Origin: Gnetum montanum
Taxonomy: Eukaryota > Streptophyta > Gnetopsida > Gnetales > Gnetaceae
Direction of reading: 5' to 3'
Length of the DNA stretch: 51,884 nt
NCBI GenBank assembly: GCA_015680685.1
Contig: MNCI01021002.1
Span: 54,010 to 105,893, forward strand
A program made the translations under genes and the position numbers. Position 1 is the stretch's first letter; the number at the start of each line of letters is the position of its first letter. Under the pieces are notes generated by a model. The model did not search any database. It worked only from the letters and a program-made list of their open reading frames with translations, and was not told the origin of the DNA. Of the stretch, positions 22,401 to 34,400 are shown in pieces.

Positions 22401-25400
22401 CTCTCATATATGCACAATGAGAGGAAGCTATCTTGTCCATAGACTAAGAACATTTAATAAAATGGATGAGATGGCTTCATCATTCTCAATTGCAAAACTT
22501 CAAAATGATTGCAAGAACTAAGTGCACTTCTACTTTGCACAAAATATCATACATGGGCTTCATAGAATGATATACTAGAGAATGCTTATTTTATTATTAT
22601 TATGAGCATTATTTCTTTGATATGATAATTAATGGAGAAATTCAGAAAACATAAGGAAAATCTACGTATTATCTTTGTTGAGTTAGAAAAGTAGATGATA
22701 GAGCGCCTAGAGGTATTATTTGGTGGGCCTTTTATGAAGGAAAAACTTCATTGATAATTACATTAAAGTGATTTAAGACATGTAAGAAGGAGTTATTACT
22801 AGAAGTTAAATCGCTTGTGGAATCACATTTGATTTCCTTGTTATGGATGAATTAACTAATGAAATACTAGATAAAATCCCTTGGTTTGTGTTGTGTGCCT
22901 TTGATATTGTGTTGGTGGATACATGTCAAGTAAATATTACTTCTAAAATGAAAAATTAGTGACATGCTCTAAAATCAAAAGGCTTAAAATTTAGTAGAAG
23001 AAAGAAAAAAAATTACATAGAACATGATACTAGTAAAAGTATAAGCAGTGATGGAATAGATGTAACAATTCAAGCCCAAACAATCCTTTCCTACAAGCAA
23101 TTCTGCTACTTAGGACTAATGCTCCAATGAGATGGTGAAATTGATAAGGATATAAGAAATAAGATTGTGGAATGATGGTTAAGGCTAGTGGTGTTTTATG
23201 TGATAAAAGAATCTCAATAAAACTCAGCTAGATAGCATAGTGGTAACATGGCTTTCAATAAAGTGAAAGGTGTTGGATTCAATTCTAATTTTTTGATCTT
23301 ATAAGTACAATAATCCAAAATCTATTTTACAACTAGCCCATAGACCAAACCAAGTAACTAAGTAACATTGGGGAGGAGGTGGGAGGCAAGATAGGCCATG
23401 ATAGGATAGAGCAGGGTAGGGCAGAAAAGGGCAGCAGCAGCAGCTTGCATGGTAGGGCAGAAAAGGGCAGCAGCAGCAGCTTGCATGGTAGGGCAAAGCA
23501 GTCGAAGCAATGTGTAGGTAAGGCAAGGTTCAAAGGTAGCAAGATTCCAAACAAATCTGGAATCATATCTGTGTGAGAATGCAAACTGCCACTTTGATTT
23601 CAAGACTTTGAAATGGGATTTGGATAACAAAACCTTGAAATGATTCAAGATCGGAAAGTGGAATATGAAAGGAAATTAATAAAGGCTACGATGTATGATG
23701 AAATAATGGAAAAAATTAAAGATTTGCCACTATGTGTGGAGGAGATGTGCCAGAAGATCACTGTATTAGAAGCCAAGTTTGCTACTTAGAAAGCCAAGAC
23801 CAAAGTAAATCAAAATGATGATAAGCTAAAAGAAATTGTTGAAGTAAAAACATAGATGAAAGCAAAAATTACTACATTGGGAGCTATTATTGAAGCAGAT
23901 CCAACAAAGAAGCAACTTGAAAAAATTTGGTGAAAAAGCTTACATGGATTTGGTGATATGTGAACTTCTTGATGAAGAAAAAGAAAGGAAGGAAAAAGCC
24001 TATAATTGTTTTCAAAAATAAAAAATAAAAAAATGAAAACCTAGTTCAACAAATGACAATAGTGATAAAAGAGACAATGCATATTGAATTGACTAACATA
24101 AAGGAAGCAATTTGTCCTGGGTCTAAAATGGGTAAACCTAGAGATATTGTTGTCAAATTTCATGATACAAATGATAGAACCAAAGTTTGTGAACATCGCA
24201 GTCACTTAAAGGGTTATGAAATTTGGATCAATGAAGATCTCCCCAAAAGGGAACTTGCCAAAAGATCTATAGAATGGAGGAAAGTGAAATAAGCAAGAGC
24301 AGAAGGTTTTGTAGCATTTTTGGATACAAGAGGTAATGCAATAATTACCAAAACTAAATATTCAAAAAGCTTCACAAAGAAGATATAAAATATCTTCGTT
24401 GCGGATTTTTAAACATTGATGGATTAGTAGTAGATAAAGTGAAAGTGTTATATAATATATATTTCTTTAAATAAATATGACATTTTTGGACTGAAGACTC
24501 CAAAAATTTCTATTCCAATTTTTTGTGTATTATCTTTTTCTTGTAAAAGAAATATAGATTGTGGAAGACTTTTTTGGAGGTTTGGCTATTTTGATTCAAA
24601 ATTCTCTTCATAATTAAATCCAAATAGAAAAGGAAGATGAATATAGTTAGTATGTTATGTTTGGCTAAAAATATTATGATAAAAATCTTTTTTATTTTTA
24701 GCTTTTTGCTATTTTGCACTTAGAGAAAGCACTCTCTATGAATGAGAAGGTTTATTATGGGATTTTCCCTTTCAATCCCTTAGCATGGATATTGCTAGTG
24801 CTTCGTACTGAGGAAGAATTTACATATGTTGTGACTTTAATGTTAGAATTAGTTTTGATCACATCCTTATTAGTCATTGGAATCTTTAACGCTTTTTAGA
24901 ATATGAGAAAATCGTAGAAAGGAATTGGTGCTCTAAAGATAAATAATTTAATCATAGGGGAATACATTTTTTTTTTTTTTTTTTTTTTTTTCTGAGAGAA
25001 GTTTTAGGAATGTATTAATAAAAAATATGTACAAACTCAGAAAGAAACATGGAGAGACCCCTTGAACATCAATTGCAAACAAAAACCTAAGTGGGTCATT
25101 CCTATGTCTCCACCAAAAAGGGGTAAAGTTCACCTAGTTGGAACACAGTTAAGGGACAATGATTAGATCTATTGGTTCTAAATGGCATCAGTAAATATCC
25201 AAAATTACGTGGCTTCACTTTTGTAGGACCACAAGGCAGTTTTAGTATTGATTTTCTTTTTTCTAACCTAGTTAATGTTAGTAGTATCAAATGTTTTGAA
25301 GTAGATGAAAAAATAATTAAATTTTGCCATCACTTGTTATACTTCATGGTATTAATAGATAAACAACACATTAGATATTCTAGGAGGCCAAAGCACTTCA

Positions 25401-28400
25401 GAATAAGTGAGAAAATGAAAGTATTTCCAAAATGAAATTCAAAAGATTTAGAATTCAAGCATGTGTTTTACAAAAACTCTACTTATGGCCGCACTAAATA
25501 TTTCCAAAGGCTAAAATACAAATAATTAACAATGGTTTGGTGAAAATGTAAGACAACTAGAATTTTATTGAAGCCTCAAAAGTCACTAAAGACTATCAAG
25601 TCATATAAAGATGTGATTTGAACTAAGAAGAGGGAATTTGTTAGACAAAGACAAAATAGTTTTTTAGAAATGCTAAAGAAAGATCCTAAATATTTTTGGC
25701 ATTTATTTCAAAGCAAGATAAGAACATACTATGCTTTTTCTTTCAAAGATATTGGAAATTTTTATTAAGCTTTGTTTTATAGAGATAATATAATAGAAGG
25801 TTTTCATAATAAGGGTAACCCATGGTTCATTTTTTTTGATGACACAATGCATGGGATAAAAAAATTGGCCTAAGGAAAAATTGTTGATGTAAATAACTTA
25901 TATGGAGAAATACTTAACTGGGGAGGGCCATTGGTATGGAATGCTATTTACAAGAAGTTAAATTTGGCTGTGCAAGTGGCGTTAGAAAAGGAATGGTGCA
26001 TCAATAAAGTAGTTATGATCTTTAAAAAAGGAGACAAAAAAGATCTAAATAATTATAGATTGATTGTAATTAGCAATATTTTTGCTAAGCTTCTCGTCAC
26101 TATTCTAGGATCTATGCTTGGAAGATTGACTTAGGTAGGATTTAGGTGACAACATTCTACTAAAATATCTTATTGATAGAGCAAAAGGTTCATATAAGAA
26201 AATTTTCTTTTGTTTAGTAGATTTTTTGAAATCTTATGGTTGTGTCATTCAAAGCAAGTTATGGAGGCACTTGGAAAATATAGAAGTTCTTAGCCCCCTA
26301 GTATCGTTATTTAAAAACTTTACAAAGAGGTATGCATTTAGATTACAAATAGGCAAGAAAGAATTTTATTTAATAGTTTTGTTGGTGTTAAACAAAGATG
26401 TCCCTTTTCTCCCAATTTATTTGGGCTTTTTATTGATGAACTTGAAGAGTGGATGCATAAAATACCAACCCAAGCTGCAATTACACTTGAAAGCAATCTT
26501 GTCAGACTATTACTATATATTGATCATGTGGCCTTAATTTCATATTTAATGGAAGGATTGTAGCAAATGCTTCATACTCTTAATGACTTTTGTTGGCACT
26601 TAGGAATGAAAGTTAATGTCCAAAAGACAAAAATTATGATTTGTGGCTCATGTAATAAGATGTACAATTTTGTTATTGGACATGAACAGGTGGCTATAAT
26701 TTCCTCTTACAAACACCTTGGCATAGAATGATCTTGCAATTACAAATGGGATCAGTCCATTACTGAAAGAGTTGCAAGTAGTATGAAAGCCTTATTTGCT
26801 TTAAAAAGCAAATATAAAAAGGAATCTATTCTAGGTTGGAATATCTGAAAACAACTTTATCATGTTATTGTTCAACCTACTATTCTTTATGGGTGTATTG
26901 TATGGGGTCTTGCTCTATTAAATAAATATTGAAAACAAATAGAAGAAATTTAGAAGCTTCTGTTGCTTGATGAATTTAGAGTGAAGAGATAGACACAATA
27001 TGATATTATGCTTATTGAAGCAAAGATGATGTTGTTAGAGGTTGAAGCTATTTGTCACATTATAGCCTACACTCATAACCTTTCTGCATCTTCATTATAT
27101 GAATATTCTAAAAAAGTGATGATGGAAACCCATGATAAAGAATGGTTTCGCGAGGGAGTTCAATGACTTAATAAATAGAATATTCAAGAGTACATTCTCT
27201 ATTTTGATCCTAACTAAGTTCGTAATTTAGTAAAACAAGGAGTATTTCAAAAACTTTTGGAAAATGTAGAAGGAAAAAAATATTTCTATTTGAATAGTAT
27301 TAGGGAACGCCTTAATTTAAAGGTAAACTATTTATTTGCTGCTATTCCTCATCAATTACAATGCACAATTAGCAATGCATGAATGAGATCTCATTATCTA
27401 AGTGTTGAAATAGGTAGATGGCTGAAAATTTTTCGTGAAGAGCGAATATGCAGATTGTGCAATACAAATAACATTGAAGATGAATACCATATTTTTCTAT
27501 AATACACTGCGTTGGAGCACATTAGACATAGATTGATATTACAGTTATAAATTTGGTTGATTTGTTCCAAATATTACCAAGAACACTTGGTAATTATCTT
27601 AATGATGTTTGCAAAACTCATGGCATGTATACTTCTACTATCCAATAGTTCCGTAGGGTCTATGGTCCATGGATGTAATAAAATTTCAGTTGTAGTTTTA
27701 TTCATGCTATTTTATAAGGTGAAGAATGTTGGGCTGAAAAATGAGACATAAACAAAGTGTAGTAGAAATGTGAATACTTGGATAGACATTGAATGTTACA
27801 AGGAGAGATAAATTGCACAATATAGACATTAGAGGAACGTTTGGAGTGACTTCTATTTCAGATAAGCTAGAAGATTGACATCTTATATGTTTGGTTATGT
27901 TAACAGAAAATTAAAAAATAAACTTATTAAAAAGTTACCACATGACAATTTAGGAAAGTTGCCCAAGAGAATATAAACAAAGATGTGTGGAAAAATGATT
28001 GAAGATGATATGAAGAAATGATAGATAGATAAGAGTCTAGCTGTTATTAGAGGTGAATGACAAAAGAGAACTTTTGTAGTTGACCCCATTTTGTTGGGAC
28101 AAGAGATTATGAGTACTCGCTGGCTCCACTAGCCATTCAGTTGTAAATGTACCCAGTTCCACTAATGCTAAGCAATTGTAGCCCAGCTAAGAGAGCTCAA
28201 GTGTTTGATAAATGATGTGGGATTGAAAATATTTTTCATTGATGTATATAATAACACCAACTATGACATGCATTCTACAACTCTAAAGAATGCGATCCAC
28301 AATGCCAGTGCTTGGACCTTTCTGCTTAATAGATGGCTCCTAGAATGTGCAGAATTTACTTTTGGAAAAATGGCTATTCTGCTGTTTCTGTCGACTTTTC

Positions 28401-31400
28401 CCCCCTCTCATCGGCTGTTGATAATTCCAGTATGATTTTTGGACACACTGAACTAAACTATTAAGAATTGGTTTGAATCATCTAATTGCAGATTTTTTGC
28501 ATTTATTTATTTGATGATACAAAAAGAATATTTACTAATTATTTATTTATTCTGGTTTCAAATTGTGAAAGGGGTTAAATTTATGAATTTGTTTGCATTT
28601 GTGTTAGAGGCTGTTGAATTCAAATGAATTTTCCTTGTAGGTTGTCTCTTATTTATCACCGAATTTTAAGTCATTACAGGTTATGTAACAGATGCCTCAC
28701 CTTGCAACAACGTATGCTGCTGTGAATGCTCTTATAACACTTGGTGGAGAAGATGCCTTGTCATCAATAAACAGGTTTTGTTGTTTTGTTTCCGTTGACA
28801 AATTTATGTTCTACATATTCAAAAAAATATTTCCCGTCTGTTTCACTTGAGAAAATTGTACTTAGAGCTGTTTCTAATAGGATATGATTAATATGCATTT
28901 GAAAAATACAAGATTGATTTGTTTTTGGGTTGCTTGCAGAAATAAGATGCTTCAGTTTCTGCTTCGCATGAAAGATGCTTCAGGTGGATTCAGGTTGGAA
29001 AATGGAGGACATTTTAATGGTTTAGAATAAGTCTAGCAAAATATCGATCTGAACTTTGATGTTCAGAAATTATTAGTCATACTCTTTTGGATTTAGTGAA
29101 TTTGTACAGAACTTTGTATCATAGGTTGCGTTTTTTAAGAATGTTTTCAATCATGCTTCATCTATTATTGCAATTGTTTCCTTAAGGATTATAGAGAGAA
29201 TACATACTATTTTTAGAGAGAATAAATACTATTTTTCTCTAAAAAGAGATTTAAGAGTTATATTAAAAGATAAGAAAAGATAGTTGCAAAAATGAAAGCT
29301 GTGAGCAAAATGGCCTTCCAAAGCATCACTGGAATCAGATTGTTTTACAAAACAAAACTGGGCCAGTTACTTTTTTTTTTTTTTTTTTTTTTTTTGAGAA
29401 ATGGTTGGGATGTATTAAAATTACAAAATATGTACAAGCCACAGCATAGCAAAATGCAGGCAGTTCCTGACAACCACAGAATCCAGGCCCTGCAACCTTA
29501 GACACCCAAAATGATTCATACATGGAACATATGACGGATTCCCTCAACCCAATATCCCCATTTCCAGTAACACACAGGTCCTATCAATATCAGGGGCTGG
29601 GAGTTGGGCATCAACCTCAAAATCCCCAATGCTTAGAGTCATTTTGGGAGACTCGCACACTCACAGTCTCTGCATTCCTAGCAGTGTATGGCCTGGAGGA
29701 TTTCCCTATGTCTTTTAGAGTCCACAAAGGCTGTGGCCTCTTGAAAGCATTTAAACTTTGCCTCTTTCCTGGCCTGTTTAGCCTCACTCCCCTTCCCATT
29801 CGGGTGAAGCTTGGCAGTAGTGCAATGGATGTGCTAGCACAGGGCCAGCCAAGATGTGTTACAATTAATGTTTAGCACCACATACTGGCATCTTTCCTCC
29901 CAAAACCAGATACATGCAGTCGTCGCATGAGCTCCGTCTAGTTGTTGTTGGAGCTGCATGGCCTCAATCTAATCTTGCTCTTGGGTTTGTTTGGCCTCTC
30001 ACTCCCTTTCCAACCATTGGTGTTCCTCTTGTTGAAGTTCCTCACATATCAGCATGTGCAGCTCATCCATGAGCACAACCCTAGTAGATTCTTCCTGTAG
30101 TTGCCAGCATTTGCTAATTTCAACTTCTAACTTGGCACGTTGCAGTGTCGCTTGGGTAGAGACTTGTTTGAAGGCCTCCTTGCGCGTGGCCCATCTTGCC
30201 TCCTAGAGGGCCCTCTCCTCCTCCCTAGGATGCTCCGTAGCCTCCTTTGTGGCCCGCTAACAATAGCATTGGGCTCCCCGGTCTTGTCCCTTTGCATTAG
30301 CTAGCCTTTGTTGTACTACATCCTCATGGGGCACAACCATCCCTTGCACCAAATTCATCATTGATATTGGGTTCAGCAGCCATAGGTCTTGACATCAAAG
30401 CCAACCCTGACACCTCACTCTGCCTCATCCTCCTGGTATACACAAAACTAGGAGCCAGCCCTGGCTCTCGTGGTATCATTGGCTTGCTGGTCCTCCATAG
30501 GGCTAGTAAGAGACCTGAATGGTGCCCTTTGTGCTGCCACCTTAGCTGAGCCAAAAAGGTTCGCAGTAGATTGACATTAGTACCTAGCCTCGGGCAACTC
30601 ATAAACACAAAATGCAGGCCTAGGAGCTTGGCCGAACTCTTGAATGGACAAGAAACCTATCAATCAACACCATTGGCTCCTGCCAAAGTTTTGGTAATGT
30701 TGACTTTGGCACATTTCCACTGGCCGTCTTAGGCACCACTCGCTTGAAAAAACCTTTCGTGTGCTCGAGGCTGCATATAATTGGGAGGATTGTTTACCCC
30801 TCAGCTGGGATCCCCAAAGACACCGTCAACGCTTGCTTTGTTAGTTTGATCCCAGTGCCCCAAAACGTCATTTCATTCCCAATCCAATTGGTGAAGAAGG
30901 TATCATCTACCAACCCTGGGTTCCCTTTCAGCTTGGGTAGGAGCTTAGCCCAACCCAACTATTCCACTAGCTCCTAGAGCTCGGTGTTTGCTTGAAATAC
31001 AGTGTTTGAAGGCTCAAAAATCTGCATCCTACCCATGGTTATTGAGACTTCTTGCCACAGTTGAGGTCCAAGTGTAGCCACTTGTGTCGCCTGAGGAAGA
31101 CGTTGGGCCCTGAAGATCAAACTATTCCTTGTCTTCCACAAGGACCACAACACAATGATTACTTTTGAGTCTTTGTCCAAGTTGACTGGTGGTAGCAATG
31201 CTGTAGCCTACCAAGTGTCCAACGAATAAGATTATTGGTATATGAAATGATTAATTGTCTTAGGCTCCTATCAGCATAAGGGGTAGAGATGATTAATCGT
31301 TAATTCTTGCACTGTGAGGAACGCCTACATTGGAAGCATGACCTGCTTAATTAAACAAACAAATACTTTCACTTTCTTTGGTAGTCTGCCCTTTTAGATG

Positions 31401-34400
31401 GGCCTCCATCCATGAATCAGGGGGTACGTAGTGTTAATGATGTCTCTGGGCGGTCTTCCTAGAAGGCCTTTTTGTATCATCTCTTTGGCATGCTAGCACA
31501 TGGCCTACCACATCAGCAACGCCTACGTCCTAGTCTCCCATAGTTGGTACTTTCAGAGCATAATGCGTATCCACTAGGCTTGATACTCTCTCAGCCATTC
31601 TTCCCCCTTGCCACCCGACTAGACTAATTTCGGAATGATTTGATGAACTTTGAGGATGATCCCCATCGCCTTGGGGGGTGGGGAGCCATGGAAGTAGTGA
31701 AAGGGGCAATTGCCATGAGAACGGAAGAGGCCAACATAATCCTTCCTTTCCTTGTCAAGAATCAATTGGGCCAGTGGTTGGTATGCTGTTGCAATTTTTG
31801 TAGCAAGGCCAACCATGTATGATTTCTGTGTCAAGAAAAAATTGGCATTCCTAGATACGAGTCTTGTTTTGTGCTTGCTAGGATTCCTAGTATCTGGGAG
31901 ATCCTACCCTTAACCTGATTATTAGCATTCACTAGATGAATTGCCAATTTTGCTTGATTTATCTTAAGACCCACCTCCTGGGCCATCCAGTCCAGAGCTT
32001 GATTGAGTGCCAGGGCATGTGGAATGGCCACATGTGAAAACAGAATTGTATTGTCAACGTAATGTTTAGTGAGGCAATCAACCCCTGCAACCTCTAGACC
32101 TCTCACCCCCTCGGCCTTGCAGTATATTTGTAATAAGTCCATGGCAATAATGAAAAGGAGTGGGGAAAGAAGATCCCCTTGTTGGAGCCCTTAGCCCAGA
32201 TTGGCAAAGTCCCATAGTCCACCATCAATATCAAAGGAGTAGCTCCCTGAAGCTTGCAATTGGATATAAAGACTCACAAACTTGGGATCAAACCCCTTGC
32301 ACGACATAAACTCCCTTAGTGCCTCCTAGCTGACAATATCGTAAGCCTTCGTGATATCTAGCTTGATGCACATCCCCGGGTACCCTATGTTACATAGCGG
32401 GTGTAAGATTTCATGTAGGAGTACGACTTGGTCCTACAGAACACCTCCTTTTATTAAACCTGCCTGATGCCTCCCAATTAGCTTTGGCATCATCGGAGCT
32501 AGACGCCAAACGATCGTTTTTGTAAAGAGCCAAAGTAGGGTATTACAAATCCTAATAGGTTGGAATTGTGATGGTGTCATAGGATCAATCACTTCTGGGA
32601 TGAGAACTATTTGTGAATAGTTAGTCTCACGATGAACCTGCTGCCAATGTAGCATCCTGTTGAATGCATCCAACATATTTTCCCCCATGATAGCCACAAA
32701 TTCCTTAAAAAATTCGATCAGCCATTCATCCGGCTCCTAAGCTTTGCTTGTTTTCATAGTTGCCATTGCTTCTTCCAACTCTATCATTGTGAAGGGCCTA
32801 AGCAAAACCATATTCTCTACCTCCTTGATGGTCTTTCTAACTTGCACCGAAAGTAACATGGTGCTATGCTTATGTCAAATATTGGCCCAAGATTGATGCA
32901 TTGCCTTGGCAAAATCCTGGTTGTTGACTAGGGTGGTGTCCACCTGTACCAGTTGTATCATCCTCTTCATTGGTCCTCTTGCCTTGGTGGTTGCAAAGAA
33001 AAATCTTGTGTTTCTATCTATGTCCCTGAGCCAAGTGATCCTATTGTGGTGCCTACAATATGTTTCCTCTTTAGCTGAAAGATCCCAAAGCTCTTTGAGG
33101 ATCACCTATTCCTCTTCCTCCAATTTTGTTCATCACTCTTGCTACGATTGAATTTCTCCTAGCCTCTGCTGCAACTTGATTTGATAAGCCCAAAAGGAAA
33201 CTTTATCTTCAGATGCTTTGGCCTGAAGCTTTTGTTTGAGTTGTTTCAATCCATCCTTTAGAAACTCTTGCGGGTCCCCTTGTGCCTGGTATTGCTCCCA
33301 AATTGCCATCACCATTAGTCGGAGCCAAGGTTTGCTTAACCAAGACCTTTCAAAATGAAATGGACGAGGAGCACTCCTTCGGCTTCTGTGGATCTGACAA
33401 ACAATTGAACAATGGTTTGAAGCTTGTCTCTCCTTTCTAGACACTTGAACATCAAACTACAACAAAAGATTTGAGCTAATCCAGACCTGGACAATTCTTG
33501 ACAACACCATATCCTTCCCACATTTTTGGTTGCTTCATGTGAATTTGCAGCCCCTGATCTTCATGTCGATGAGCTCCTAATCTTTGAGGAACAACTGGAA
33601 TTCCTGACACCCTGGGGGGTTTATGTTGTCACCTCCAGATTTCTCCCACAGATGCAATTGTTGTTTGAAGTAACCAATCAAGATCCATTGCCTTCAATTT
33701 GGAACCACTTGAACCACCTATTTGAGCTCTTGCAGCCAAATCTCCCAATTTTGGGCCCCATAAACATTGGTAAGCCAAATGTCCTATGGCATGACAAAGA
33801 TAGTAATACTCCTTGTGGATGCGTCCATGAAAGTGAAAGGCAGTTATGAAAGAATGGCTAGTCCACTTGCCTTGCCTTGGTAGGGGATCACCTGTGTTTG
33901 GTAGCCCTCCCATTGCAAGAATTGAGATTTTGTTTGTTGTTTTTTTGCTTCTTGCAAGCAGACTACATTGCATTTTTCAATCTGTACAATTTCTTTTAGG
34001 GTATTGCATTTATAGGATGTACCCTAACCCCTACAACTCCATGACAAAATCTTCATGGTCTAATGGAAAATCGTTTTTTGTAGACCTCTTTCAAGGTTTG
34101 TTGAAACTCCAAATCTATTTCCAATTGCATTTTCTTACTCTGGGCAATTGGCGTAGTGGGCTGACTAGTTTTCTTAGCACCTGACGAGATTGGAAAAGCC
34201 CCCAATGCTATCTTAGCATACTCCTTGTGGGGTGCTACAATCTCTTGCATTCGGAGCTTCGAGGAACCCCATACTGCAGACACCTAGCTCCTGGGCAGTG
34301 GGATAGCATTTCCATCATTAGCCAAATTTGGTTTTGAAGGATAGGGGGTCCCATTGCCCTTAGGAGATCCATCTGCTGCCTCCCTAAGCATCCTAGAAAC

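Larger units (their letters stand above)
23600..27730 (+). mobile_element. Family B LINE, near full-length, nested in the RTE
   Basis: In order: a coiled coil plus RNA-binding-like ORF1 (about 23640-24420), an apurinic-type endonuclease (24420-25450), a linker with KDPKYFWHLFQSK (25680), RT (25850-26800) and a Cys/His C-terminus (27390-27510), ending near GGATGTAATAAAA (27690). Stops and frameshifts break every domain. The RT box YADD reads YIDH. A short antisense family A insertion interrupts the endonuclease at 24967-25150. Flanking RTE halves show that it inserted into that element or arrived beside it. Confidence 0.75.
21963..28691 (+). other. FTB intron 4 (6729 bp)
   Basis: The intron holds a nested stack: an RTE element split by a tRNA-like patch, a minisatellite and a family B LINE, which itself carries a short antisense family A insertion. 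These are listed separately. The stretches 21963-22640 and 28121-28691 have nothing I can name. Confidence 0.85.

Noticed and set aside
23299-23648. Several overlapping ORFs with repeated SSSSLHGRAEKG or ALPCKLLLLPFS
   Set aside because: Open in many frames because of the 36-bp minisatellite.
29522-29875. 117-residue plus-strand ORF
   Set aside because: Opposite strand of the LINE 3' UTR and end module; no domain.
33526-34184. Plus-strand ORFs of 107 and 112 residues
   Set aside because: Shadow frames of the antisense LINE endonuclease region.
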